Origin: Anaeramoeba flamelloides
Taxonomy: Eukaryota; Metamonada; Anaeramoebidae
Reading direction: 5' to 3'
NCBI GenBank assembly: GCA_027625915.1
Contig: JANTQA010000015.1
Location: 11,995,001 to 12,059,000 of the forward strand
Length of the DNA stretch: 64,000 nt
The notes under the pieces were generated by a model. It saw only the letters and a list, made by a program, of their open reading frames with translations. It had not been told where the DNA came from and ran no database searches. This document shows positions 23,270 to 34,400 of this stretch, piece by piece. The translations under genes were made by a program, and so were the position numbers. How positions within the stretch are numbered: position 1 is the first letter of the stretch; each line of letters starts with the position of its first letter.

Positions 23270-23600
23270 TGATAGAACTAGCTGAAGAAAAAAATTATTG
23301 GTAAATGTGTTGAAATTTCACAAACAATTATTGTTCGATCAAATGTTATGATACCATGAAATAAATGTATCTGATTTTCCTATTTAACTATACTCAACAT
23401 TAAATCTTTTCTCAACTATTGAAAAAAAATTCTGGATCATACAGAAATAAATTAACTAACTGTAAAAAAGGGGTAAAGAAAACAAAACAAAAAAAAGAAA
23501 AAATGAAATAGTTTATAAAAATGAAAATTATTTTCAAATTGAAAAAAAAATATGGTATTCTTATTCTTTCAACTGTTTAAACTGGATCCAAATTTTCAGA
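23270..23600 (+). repeat. Repeat X, second segment
   Basis: Aligns with 53,965-54,300 in the same orientation: a TTGTTGAAATTTYACMAACAATTAT block, then GATCAAATGTTAWGATACCA, ending TTCAACTGTTTAAACT. Part of it is related to repeat B read in reverse, so B and X probably share an ancestor. Confidence 0.5.
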
Positions 23601-24027
23601 AATTGAATAATAAATGAAATTTTATGAAGTTTTATTAATACAAATGTATTTGTTATTTAGATTATGATTCATTTTGATATCATCAATTTTCATGTAATTT
23701 TAATGATAAGTAATTTCATTTTGGGTTCAAACTAACGTTAATTACTTTTTTTTATTGTTTTTTCAAAGTTTTATACTTTATCATTAACTCACTTAGGTAT
23801 ATAACATTTAGGAATTGAAAAGTGGTATAAAAATATTTTTAATTCATTAGGTTAAAAATTACTAGCATTTTTTAATTTTTATTTTCTTTCATATTTTTAT
23901 TTAATTTAAACAAATATGTACATTTTTCCATTTTGAAAATTGTAATTGTAGAAATCTTATGGACAAATTTTTTTTGAGTGTCATATTAGATTGAAACTTT
24001 GAAACCAAAATGTAATTCATTTCTCTC

Positions 24028-24220
24028 CAGTCAGTTCCACTTTTAAGACACAAACTTCAACGAAATTTAAGGCACAATAAAAATGACAAATTGAGGCACA
24101 AAATTCAGATATAAGTAAAATAAATTTGTAAAAAAAAAATTACAAATTTTGTGCCTTAATTTGAGATTTTTATAGCCTTAAATTTTGTTGAAAGTTTGTA
24201 CCCTAAAAGTGGAACTGGTT
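24028..24220. mobile_element. MITE family A, copy 4 (diverged)
   Basis: Left end CAGTCAGTTCCACTTTTAAG; right end CTAAAAGTGGAACTGGTTAT is mutated at the tip. Flanking TA is not clear on the left, so this is an older copy. Confidence 0.75.
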
Positions 24221-24364
24221 ATATTTGTATAAAGCACAAAGTAAATCAGAGTACAATCTTTACATTTTTTGAATTTTTGAACCATTTTTTTTTTAGATTA
24301 AATTTTTGGTTTTATTAAATTAGGTTTAAGAATCAAAAAATATGTTTAGATCGACTACTTGAAA

Positions 24365-24510
24365 ACAATAATAGAGTAAACCAAAAAAAATAGACAATAG
24401 AAGACGGATATTTTGGACAAATATTTTTTTTAGAAGACCAAACAAAAAAGAGCACATTTCCAGAGAAACTTGTTGAAATCAAGAATGAAAAAAAAATCAT
24501 TTTAGTTAAA
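24365..24510 (+). repeat. Weak copy of the 620-800 sequence
   Basis: GTAAACCAAAAAAAATAGAC and AGAAGACCAAA match the reverse complement of 620-760. Short and diverged. Confidence 0.4.
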
Positions 24511-24549
24511 GCTTATTTTACAAGAAATTTCTTCTTTATCTACCTAATG

Positions 24550-26225
24550 TTATCAAAGAGTAAAAAAGAGATTACAGTGGTTCTTTCCTTCTTCGCCTTT
24601 ATTTGTATATTGATAAAAAAACATTTTTTTCAAACTTTGGTTTCAAACTTATGTTTCAAATATTTTTTTATCAAACTCAGAAGAAAAAAATATTATCAAA
24701 TAGACTAATGGAAATGGGGTGTAAATCTTGAAATTAAGCAATGTCCAAAAAAATTAACAAAAAAAATAAAGAAAATATAAGAAAAAGTGAATTTAAATTT
24801 TTAAATATTCTAGTGTTTACAAATTGATACAAAAATAAATTATTTTAAAATTAAACGAATCGATCGAATAAATATTTTTCGCATAGATGATTTTAAAAAA
24901 TATTATATATTCTTGATCCAAAATAGAAATGAATGAATTAAATGCTAATTGGAATTAAATTCTATTTTGAGAATTCTTTCATAATAATAATTAATTTCTT
25001 TCAGGAAAAAAATTTAGAATAAAAATTTTTCTAATGTGGATCCATAATAAATAGAGTAAATAAAAAGTAAATGTATTAAATATTAAATTAAAGATCAAGA
25101 TTTAATTATTTTATGATTTTTTTTTCTTTATCTGTTCTTTTCTTTTTTTTGATTTAAATTTATCAATTCCTACCTAAATATATTCTATGAAATCCCCATT
25201 TCCTATTAATTAAAATGGTGATTTTAACCGTTAAGAAAATATTTTAATATTGAATTTCTCATAATCCCATTTAGTAAACATTGATAATATTTATCTTTTC
25301 TCTTAATTTCGTTTTGAATTTTGATTATTTTTACCATTTGATTAAATCTAAATAATTTTTTTTTATTAATAACTTATGTTACTTGATATGAAAACTCAAA
25401 TATTAATTATTAAATAAAAAATTAGTAAAAAATTTCTACGTTTTTCTTGAAAATAATCAATAAGTAAAAGAATTACAATATTTTCAAAAACGATCAACAA
25501 ATTGATTTTATCCTATCTTGATTAAAACCAATCATAATGAAACTATTTATTTAGGAAAAAAATTATTAATTTTCAATTATTTCTTAATAATAATTAGATT
25601 TAAATGTAAGTATGAAATTAAATAAATATTAGATATTATAAGATTTTTGAATCGGAATTCTATATGATATTTTTGAATGGTGAAAATTTATGATTATTTT
25701 TTTTCTCTTGGACTGAAAAAAAGATCTTCCTAAGAGGCCTAATCTTGATAAATTACCTATAGAATTAAAAAGATACCATAAAAATATTGTATTATTTAAA
25801 GGTTCGATTTTGTATCTGATATATTGAACTTTTTTTAAAAAAATGCTTTTGATTGTTTTTTTCAATATATAAAGTGTCTTTTGCCTTTCAATGTTTTAGA
25901 AACCATTTTCATGGGGATATTTTGAAATAAATTTATTGATGTTAATTCAATTAATATTTATATTTATTATAATTTTTTATTACTAATTTGTTCATAAATC
26001 CAATCAAAAAAAAAAGAGATTTTTTTATGAAATATAAAAAAATAATAACATTTTTTTTTTTTTTGGAAATATTCTTTACCTTTTAAAACATTTATTTTAC
26101 AACAATTGCGAAATAAATTAGAAAATTTCAATCCAATCTTAACTGGTATAATAATATATATATATATTCTATGCAAATAATTCTAAAAGGGGAAAATTTT
26201 GAATTGAAATTATGTTTTATTTTGA
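24550..26225. other. Gene-free A/T-rich DNA
   Basis: No gene, RNA or repeat recognised. A short (TA)n run lies at about 26,154-26,166. Confidence 0.4.
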
Positions 26226-26229
26226 ATTT

Positions 26230-26625
26230 TTTTCAAACCTGATGGAATTAATTTGTAAAATTAATTGATCTTTGTAAATTCGATAATTTTTTCAAAAAAT
26301 GATTTTTTTTATTAACTAATCCAGATTTCTCCAGATAAATTTAAGAAAGACTTGTTTCAACTTTGAGGCCTTCTGATATGAATAGAATAAGCCATTAAAT
26401 TTGTATCCAAATGCCGATTTTTTTTAACATTCTTCAATTTGTTTACTAAAATAAAGATCATTTTGAATTGGTTAGATCGACTTTTTTTTTTACTAATTGA
26501 ATTCTAGAGACATTTAAACCATCGCACATCAATGTGATTAACACAAAACAACAACTTACTTTAATTTTAAACTTCTTCTGTGTTAGATACTAATCCCATA
26601 AGGGACTAGTACCTCTTATTTATTT
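26230..26625 (+). repeat. Repeat C, 3' half copy
   Basis: Matches the second half of the repeat C copies at 2,990 and 30,775: AAATTTAAGAAAGAC, then AGATCATTTTGAATTGG and CACATCAATGTGATTAACA, ending CCCATAAGGGACTAGTA. That end resembles the repeat D terminus, hinting that C and D share one family of ends. Confidence 0.55.
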
Positions 26626-27586
26626 TTTTTTTCCCAAAGGTAATAGAGTAATTATTTACTCAACAATACTATTAAACCCGATATGCAACTTCATTTGTCA
26701 ACTTTAGTGAAATGAATAATCATTATTAAAAGATTTCATTTTTCCTAATAAAATTTTCAGTCAAAGATCAGATCCTTTTTTGTTGAATTTTTGGATCAAA
26801 TTAGAAAAAAAAAATTTGAAAAATTTTTAATTTTGAAGAAATATCACTTTTAGTAATTTCAGAGAATCTTTATGAACAATTAACTTTGTGGCTTTAAACT
26901 TTTTTAAAAAATACCTTAAAAATAAATCTAATATTGTATCCTTGAAGATCTAAAAAAATTGAATGGTTATTTTATTCACAAATATTCAAGCAATTTCTTG
27001 AAATTTAAAAGACTTGTCAATATACTTTTTCAAATATCAAGAGTGTAAAAAAGGAACTGCTTGTATAAAAATCAGTTATTTGATAATATCTATTATTTTT
27101 TTTATTATTAGAATTATTCATTTGGATTGTTTTATTTGTTGCACAATATTTACAAAATTGAGAAATAATTATCAAGTCTATTTGATTAAATTTAATCATT
27201 GGATTGTTAATGCCTTACTGAAATAATTAAGATTGCGTTATTAATTATTAATTATAAATAATCAAATAAAAAAGTATTACTCTAGATTATGAGTTGACCT
27301 TTCCTGGTTATAAAAAAGTATTTCGGGGGAATTTTGAATTCGATTGTTTGGTTCTTTTTCTCAGATTTTTTCATTCAATACCAAGAAAAAATAGTTTAGG
27401 TCTGTTCTTTGAATCAAAAAATTATATTTTTTACAAGTTTAAAATAATTATTGTATTTTTTATTTTGAGATTAAGTAGATTTTTTAAACTTAAATATTAT
27501 AGAACTTAGTGGTTTCATTTTCAAAGTGTATTTTTGTACACTTCCTTTACATGCAATAAGATTTCAATCTTCTTTCAAAGAAAATA

Positions 27587-27783
27587 CAGTCAGTTTCACT
27601 TTTAAGACACAAACTTTCAACGAAATTTAAGGCACAAAAAAATCTCAAATTAAGGCACAAAATTTGGAATTTTTTTTTTTACAATTTATTTTTACTAGAA
27701 TTTGAATTTTGTGCTTTAATTTGAGATTTTTATTGTGCCTTAAATTTCGTTGAAATTTTTTGCCTTAAAAGTGAAACTGACTG
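27587..27783. mobile_element. MITE family A, copy 5
   Basis: 197 bp, TA flanks (27,585-27,586 and 27,784-27,785), ends CAGTCAGTTTCAC and GTGAAACTGACTG. One of the least diverged copies. Confidence 0.88.
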
Positions 27784-27789
27784 TATTTA

Positions 27790-29900
27790 TTTTTTTAAAA
27801 ATAATTCAGAAATATGTTGGATTTTGAACTTACCAAAAATGGGAAAAATGGATCAGACTTTTTAAAAACAATAATTCATTTCCAAAAATATCTTTGAAAG
27901 AAAGTTCTATCTTGTATTAATTATAATTTTACTTTATTTTTCAATTCCAAGATATGGTAATTTTTTTTTTGATTTATGAGTAAATTCTAAACTATTTTTC
28001 ATAATCATTGGCCGATTAAAAATCAAATTTTAAAGAAAAATATTTTTAATAATTAGGTTAATCTATTATAATAGAAAAATTTCGATTTTAATATTCAATA
28101 CTATACTCAAGAGATATTTATTTTTTGTCTAAAAATATAAGAAAAAAAATAAAAAAAAACTGTTAAAAAAAATTGGGACATTTATTTTGAAAGAAGCATT
28201 ACATAAAAAATAGAAAATTTAAAAGAGTAAAAAAACCCATTTATCGATTCTCCTTCGATTTGAATAACTAAATATAATCTCTTTTTCATATTTGAAACCA
28301 ATTTTTTTATTAATTCATCTGTTATTTCTTTCCAATTTTTCATTTTCATTTTCCATTTTAACAAAACACGGTGGAAAAAATAAAAAAGAGAAAAAATGAT
28401 TTATTTGCAAACTTTTCATTGTGAGAGGAAAAACTTCAAAACAGAACGAAAACAATTCATTATTCAAATGTAAGATGATCCATTTATTATGAAATTTAGT
28501 TTTTTGGGGATTTTTTTTAGTTTACTAGACCCTTAAGGGATTAGCATCACATTATATTTCTCTCTAATCAAAGTAGGTTGTAATTGGGTGTAAATGATAT
28601 TAGTGCACTACACAAGTATAAATTGAAAAAAATTGAATTTTTAACTATTGGATCTCTGGGCGAATTACTCATTTTTCCAAAATCAAAATAATCTGAAAAA
28701 TTGATTTTTAAAGTTCAGAGCTCATTATCTCCTCTATTTTAGAAGTTATTCTTAATTTTCGATTTTTAGTCAAAAAAAATTTTTTTTTTGAAATTTAGAA
28801 TTTTTCATTTTGAAAAAAGGTACCTTTTTACACAAAAATAATTTTTTTTTGGTATTTTTAAGATCATCTTACTAGGGTAATTTTTCATCAAAAATATGAT
28901 TACAGTATCAAAAAATTGAAAAAATTAAGGTTTAAAAAAAATTTTTTTTTGAAATTGTTTTTACTACTCTTTTGATTTTCTCATTTTTGATTTACTAAAA
29001 TATTATATTTATAATATATTTTAAACTACAATAGTTATAAAAATTTTAATTTTGAAATTTTTTTTTTTAGATTAAAAAAAATTTTTTTTATTTTTTTTTC
29101 ACTTTTCTCCAAGGTAATTATTGAAATATATAAGTTATGATGAATATTAGTTGATAAAATGAAATATAAAAATAATTTTGACATAGACAAAAAATTTTTT
29201 TCAAAAATTTTTTATTTTGATTTTTTTATGAAGTTTTCAAATTCAAACTTTATGAGGGTAAGTGGTTTCGAAAATATTTAGAATTTAAAAAGGGTGTTTT
29301 TGACTTTTTTCAAAAATGAAAATTTTAAAAAATGTGTATAAAAAATTTTTTTCAAAATATTTTTTAAAGTACTAAAAATTGGTAACTTTATAAAAAAAAA
29401 ATTTTTATTTTAAACATCTCAAAAAATGATTTTTATTTTTATTTTAACTGAAAAACAATGTTTAAAAAAAAAAAATTTTTTTTAATAGGAAAACTCTAGT
29501 AAAATTTCATTTTTTTCTACTTTATCAGAAAAAAAAATCACATTACCAATATTTTGAAAAAAAAATTATTAGACCTCATCTTATTTTATCTAAATATTCA
29601 TTTTTTCAAATTTTTGATACTGTAATAACTAGAAAAGTATAAAAAAAATGCTAAAAAATTAAAAACAAATTTTTACTAGAGTTTCCTATTAAAATGATTT
29701 TTTTCAAAAATAAATTTTTTTTATAAGTTTTTTTCAATTCAATTTTAAATTTATTAAGTTTTTTTCAATTCAATTTTAAATTTTATAATTTTTTTACAAA
29801 TAAAAAAAAAAAAATTTTTTTTCAAAAAAAAATATATTAGAAAAATTACTCAATTAAAAATTCAATTTCATTATCTTCAGAATTTTTTATAATTTTAAAA
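27790..29900. other. Gene-free, extremely A/T-biased DNA
   Basis: 28,740-29,880 is dominated by runs of A and T with very few G/C bases and many short inverted A/T pairs. No open frame or RNA was recognised. CCCTTAAGGGATTAGC at about 28,530 resembles a repeat D/C terminus. Confidence 0.45.
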
Positions 29901-29918
29901 TATCCAATAATTACTCAT

Positions 29919-29990
29919 TATCTCAGCGGTAGAGCACCGAGTTCTCAAAATTTGAAAAGTGTGTATCCTGATTTCGATTCCCGGAAAGAT
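29919..29990 (+). tRNA. Degenerate tRNA-like sequence (pseudo-tRNA or SINE head)
   Basis: TATCTCAGCGGTAGAGCACC is a near-consensus internal A box and D arm, and GATTTCGATTCCCGG at 29,970-29,983 resembles a B box and T arm with one extra T. The spacing is about 10 nt longer than in a normal tRNA, the anticodon stem does not pair, and I cannot pair a 7-bp acceptor stem. A T-run (about 30,003-30,018) that could stop Pol III follows. Probably a decayed tRNA gene or the head of a tRNA-derived SINE, not a working tRNA. Confidence 0.4.
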
Positions 29991-30208
29991 CAATAAAATT
30001 ATTATTTTTTTTTTTTTTTAAATTTTTATATATATAATTTGATCAATTAAAGTATACATGTTTGCTACCTGAATTTACCTTTAAATCTTTTCAAAGTTTT
30101 TTTTTCAAAAATAAAAATCCTCTTTAGGTACCAAAATTCGGATAAATGCTGGTAACTAAGTAGTTTTTTCTGTGTGGGGAGTAGAAGATTTTAAATTATT
30201 TATATATA

Positions 30209-30404
30209 CAGTCAGTTTCACTTTTAAGGCACAAACTTTCAACCAAATTTAAGGCACAAAAAAAATCTCAAATTAAAGCACAAAATTCAAATTCTAGTAA
30301 AATAAATTGTAAAAAAAAAAATTCCAAATTTTGTGCTTTAATTTGAGATTTTTTTGTGCCTTAAATTTCGTTGAAAGTTTGTGCCTTAAAAGTGAAACTG
30401 ACTG
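30209..30404. mobile_element. MITE family A, copy 6
   Basis: 196 bp between TA dinucleotides, ends CAGTCAGTTTCAC and GTGAAACTGACTG. Arms are almost perfectly complementary, so it is probably the youngest or best-preserved copy along with 27,587. Confidence 0.9.
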
Positions 30405-30774
30405 TACTAAAACCTACAATTAAAAAAATTTTTTTTTTTTTTTTTATTAAAAAAAAAACTTTAAAATTCATTTTAATCTCTGGAGAACACTATATAAAAA
30501 ATATAAAAACAATCTCAATTTTTCATTTTTTTGATGCTCTTTTATTTTTTGATTTATTGCCCAAAATAGTTGTGAAAAATCACTATAAAAAAAGTGTATA
30601 TAAAAATCGATTTTGGGCAATATCTCGAAAACTAGACGTCCTAGAGACTTCTAAACACCAAAAATCGAAATTTAAGAAAATTTTGAATTTGTTGAGCAAT
30701 AAAAAAAAATTTTTGATCCATGTTTTATATTTACTCTTGTGTAATGCTCAAATAGCTCTAAAAAATCTATTATA

Positions 30775-31440
30775 AATCTTATTGCACAATAAATTATTAC
30801 ATTTTTTACTAAATGATCACCTTTAAAAAATTTCATTTTTGAAATTTTTTTTTGTAATTCCTTTTCAAAATCTAAAAATAGAAACCCAAAATACAATATT
30901 CCAGTATTGAATAATTTAGATTTAGACCTTCCAAAAGTAACTAATTTTGACAATTTTTGAATTTCAAAGATTAACTCAATAATCATCAACATAAAAGTAC
31001 AAAGACTGATTAGTTTTGTTTGCTTTTGATAAAGCTACTTGTAGTATCAATATATTTGCATGATTTGAGAAATAATTTTTCAAAAAAATGTATTGGTTAA
31101 TTATTTAATTTTTAAAAAAAAACTAATTTTTTAGCAACTAATCTACATTTCGCCACAAATTTAAGAAAGATATTTTGTGACTTTGTAGTCTGAATATTGA
31201 TAATTCAACCTTTAAATTTATGGTGAAATGCAGATTTTATTCTGAAATTGTTGGGGTTTTTACTAATACAGAGAGATCATTTTTAATTGATGAGATCAAA
31301 AAAAATTACTACTTTACTAATCGATTTTTTAGAAACCTTTGAACCATGTAGCACGAATGTGGTTAGGTCCAATAACAACCTACTTTGTTCCTAGGCTTCT
31401 CCTTGGTAGAAGCTAATCCCTTAAACAAATATTATTTTTT
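30775..31440 (+). repeat. Dispersed repeat C, near full copy
   Basis: Collinear with 2,990-3,650 over about 650 bp, ending GCTAATCCCTTAA. It lies immediately 3' of the thymidine kinase gene, which reads toward it. Confidence 0.65.
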
Positions 31441-31668
31441 CATGCTCTTTTAAAACGACTTTTACAAAGAACTATACGGATTAATTAATCAGTTTATTAT
31501 AAAAACAGGGTTAAGCACCACAACAAATTAAATAAATAATTTGAAATCATGACGAATTTAAAGCCATAAGTCAAATAAAAATTCACTAAAGAGAGAAAAT
31601 TAGAAGTATACAGTTAGAAGAAAAAAATAGGCTTTTTAAGAGAAATAGTAAAGAAAAACAAAAGTGTT

Positions 31669-33076
31669 CTAGTTCTTGAAATAGCCCTCGCGGCTAACAG
31701 CGATGTATTTATCAGAGCCACCAATTACTTGCACTTCCTTTTCTTGAGAAATCCTTTTACTGAATGCTGCATCTTTGTAGGTTACCATGCAAATTGCATT
31801 CAATTTGATAACCTTCTCGGCTTTGGAGACAAGCTCTAAAACCCTGCCAAAGGGCTTTCTTTCAAAGGTTCCATCAAGAGAAGCCACTATGACAATTTTC
31901 CCCAAATTGGCCATGTGTTCTGAGAATTCAACAACATCCTCGAAGAACTGTCCCTCGTCGATCCCGATAACATCATGGTCTTTTACCTTGTCTTCGACTT
32001 CAAAAAGTTTGCCGGTGCAAGGGACCGCATCCATCATTACTTTGTCGTGGGTGCAACATTTGTCAACGGAGTACCGAATGTCACGAGCAAATTTAATTAC
32101 TGTGCATTTCTTATTTGCAAATGAGTACCTTCGAGTTCTTCTGATTAATTCAGAGCTTTTTCCACCAAACATCGGTCCCAAAATTAATTGGATGTGTCCT
32201 TCGTATGTATATTCCGCTGTGTTTTTTTCTTTTTGAAAACTTTTCTTTTTATTTTCAAAGTTAATTTTATTTTTATTTTTGTTTTTGTTGTTTTGGTTTT
32301 GGTTTTTGTTTTGGTTTTTGTTTTTGTTTTTGTTTTTGTTTTTATTTTCTTTTTCATTGTTAATATTGTTTTTATGATTTTCTGTTCTTTCACAACAAAC
32401 TTTAAAATATTCTCTTCTGCAGACACTAATGTATTTATCCAGACCGCCAAGCAATTTAATTTGCTTATCGTTTGTTAACCTTTTACTAAAGCTTGATTCT
32501 TCAGAACAAAACTTACAAACTGAGCTTAGTTTAACAACACTTTCACATCTTGGGATTAATTGTGTGATGCAATCAAAAGGCTTCCTTTCAAAGGTTCCGT
32601 CAAGTGCTGCAATGTAAACAACCTTGCCTTGGTTGGCAAGATCTTCTGCAAAGTCTGCTATTTGTGGGAAAAATTGTCCATCGTCAATCCCAATTATTTG
32701 ATTCCCCTTGACTTGTTCAACAACTCTTGAGAGATCGTCAGTTGCTAAAGCTTGGTACGGGTATCTGTTAAATATTTTTTCAAAAAAAAAAAAATAAAAA
32801 GATTTTTTTTTAACAAGATTTTTGAAAAAAAATAAAAACATCAAATTTCTTTTAAATTTAAAAAGTGTTTTGATTTTTTTGGAATCTTTTGTGGAAGGTT
32901 ACGCACCCACTATGTGTTTTGAATGTTTTTTTTGTTGTTTCGGACTCTTCTGAAAATTTAATAATCAGACATTTTTTTGAAGCATAAGAATAGCGATTTA
33001 TGATTCGAATTAACTCAGATGTCTTGCCACTGAACACAGGTCCAATTATTAGACCGATTTTGCCACTATAATCCAT
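31669..33076 (-). CDS. Tandem (two-domain) TK1-type thymidine kinase
   Basis: Two exons, 33076-32907 and 32764-31669, separated by a 142-nt intron (GTGCGT...AACAG), give 421 residues. Both halves are TK1-family thymidine kinases, which phosphorylate thymidine to dTMP in salvage. Domain 1 (1-180) has P-loop GPVFSGKTSE and IDDGQFFPQI; domain 2 (245-421) has GPMFGGKSSE, THDK and IDEGQFFEDV. Both keep ALDGTF/SLDGTFERKPF and the LLGG/VIGG-xDKY lasso. They are joined by an Asn/Lys-rich linker. The catalytic Glu of human TK1 is Asp85 in domain 1 but Glu327 in domain 2, and domain 1 also lacks the THD Asp, so domain 2 is probably the main active site. The structural zinc Cys set is incomplete in both (three of four Cys in domain 1, one in domain 2). 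Confidence 0.9.
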
Positions 33077-33288
33077 TTATTTTTGACAACAATTCAATAA
33101 AATAATAAAAAATGAGAGACATTTTTGAAAATTTCTCGGAATGTAATTTAATCAAAAAGTATTAGTAAAAGATTTTAAGTGGGGACTTTCATAATATTTC
33201 TTTCACCAGTCAGTAAAATTCAGTTTGATACAAGTGTAAATTTCAAAGGATCATCTTTTTGAGTGGATTACTTTTAATAATAAAAATA

Positions 33289-33764
33289 CTGTAGTCAAAA
33301 TAAAGCGTGCAAAAAAATATAATGTGTGTTTCCAAATAAAAAGCGTGTTTTTTTGTTATAGAAGACCTATACATTAACTAATCAAAGAAACCAATAATAG
33401 ACCCTAAAAAATATGGTATTGGTTTCTTAAAGTTCTATTATTTAAAAAGAAATTCGAAAAATAAAGGATCAAATTGTACAATTTGTCCAAAAAATAGAGT
33501 ATATTTTTTTGAAAATTTTAATAATCAAAAAAACTAAAAAAATTCAAAAAAATTGAGAATATTATGAAAAATTTTCAATAATTTGCATGAATAATTTAAA
33601 TTTTACTCAAAATAGCCAGACCTTTACTTTCAAAATTGATTTGAACTTAAGTATACTATTTGTTAGTAGATTGGATGTTACCTTGGTACAAGAATAAAAA
33701 AAAGCACGGATAATATTTCAAAACATGGATTATAGTCGTTGTGCACGCTTTATTTTGATCACTG
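33289..33764. mobile_element. Tc1/mariner-like 476-bp inverted-repeat element
   Basis: Left end CTGTAGTCAAAATAAAGCGT and right end (reverse complement) CAGTGATCAAAATAAAGCGT, each continuing GCA, are flanked by TA. The interior 33,333-33,452 is a repeat E copy with its own AAATAAAAAGCGTG start, so an E element may be nested or be an internal derivative. No coding capacity. Confidence 0.7.
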
Positions 33765-33769
33765 TACTG

Positions 33770-34400
33770 ATGAATTCAAAAAGATGTTTGAAAATTTTTT
33801 GTTTATTTTTCATTTTGTAAAATTTTTTATATTAGCTTTGATTTAAAGCATTTCATTCTTTAAATGTTCAGAAACATATAAATGAGTTAGTGCTTCAAAA
33901 AATTCGATTACAAGAACAATTTTATATGGAACGCCACAAAAGTAGAGTTTACAAGATTTGAACAAAAATGACAATTGGACTAAAAATTTTTTCAATTATA
34001 TGTGAATTTATCAGTATTTGAGAAAAATCCAGCAAAAATGAACAAATTCAATCACTAAGTATCATTTTAACAAAATGCCAAGGAATGTAAATTCAAAATT
34101 GTTTTGAACTTTGCAAACTGATAAATTCAAATAAATATCTGAAAATTTTCACTTGATTTTCCATTTTACAAATTTTGTTTTATACAAGCTTTGAAGAAAG
34201 TATTTTATTCTTTTAAATGTTAAAAAACTTTGTTAAATAGGTTGTGTTTCAAAATCTTCTTTTTCTTGAGTTGTTTTAAAAGTTGAGATATGAGATTACA
34301 AAATTGGTAATTGAAGTAAAAATTGTTTATGATTTTTTTCAATTTATCAGTAATCAAACCAAAACAAAGCCAAATGTATTTTTTTAGATATGTTTTAAAA
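33770..34400 (+). repeat. Direct duplication, repeat H (two units)
   Basis: 33,773-34,040 and 34,115-34,390 are diverged direct repeats: a GATAAATTCAAA/GATGAATTCAAA start, then CATTTTRYAAA, GCTTTGA, TTATTCTTTAAATGTT and AATTTATCAGTA. A third copy is at about 47,480-47,700. Confidence 0.5.

Noticed and set aside
29919-29990. Functional tRNA gene
   Set aside because: No acceptor stem, unpaired anticodon stem and wrong A-to-B box spacing.
30371-30775. 134-codon frame
   Set aside because: Starts inside a family A MITE and runs through poly-Phe/Lys; no domain and non-ATG start region.
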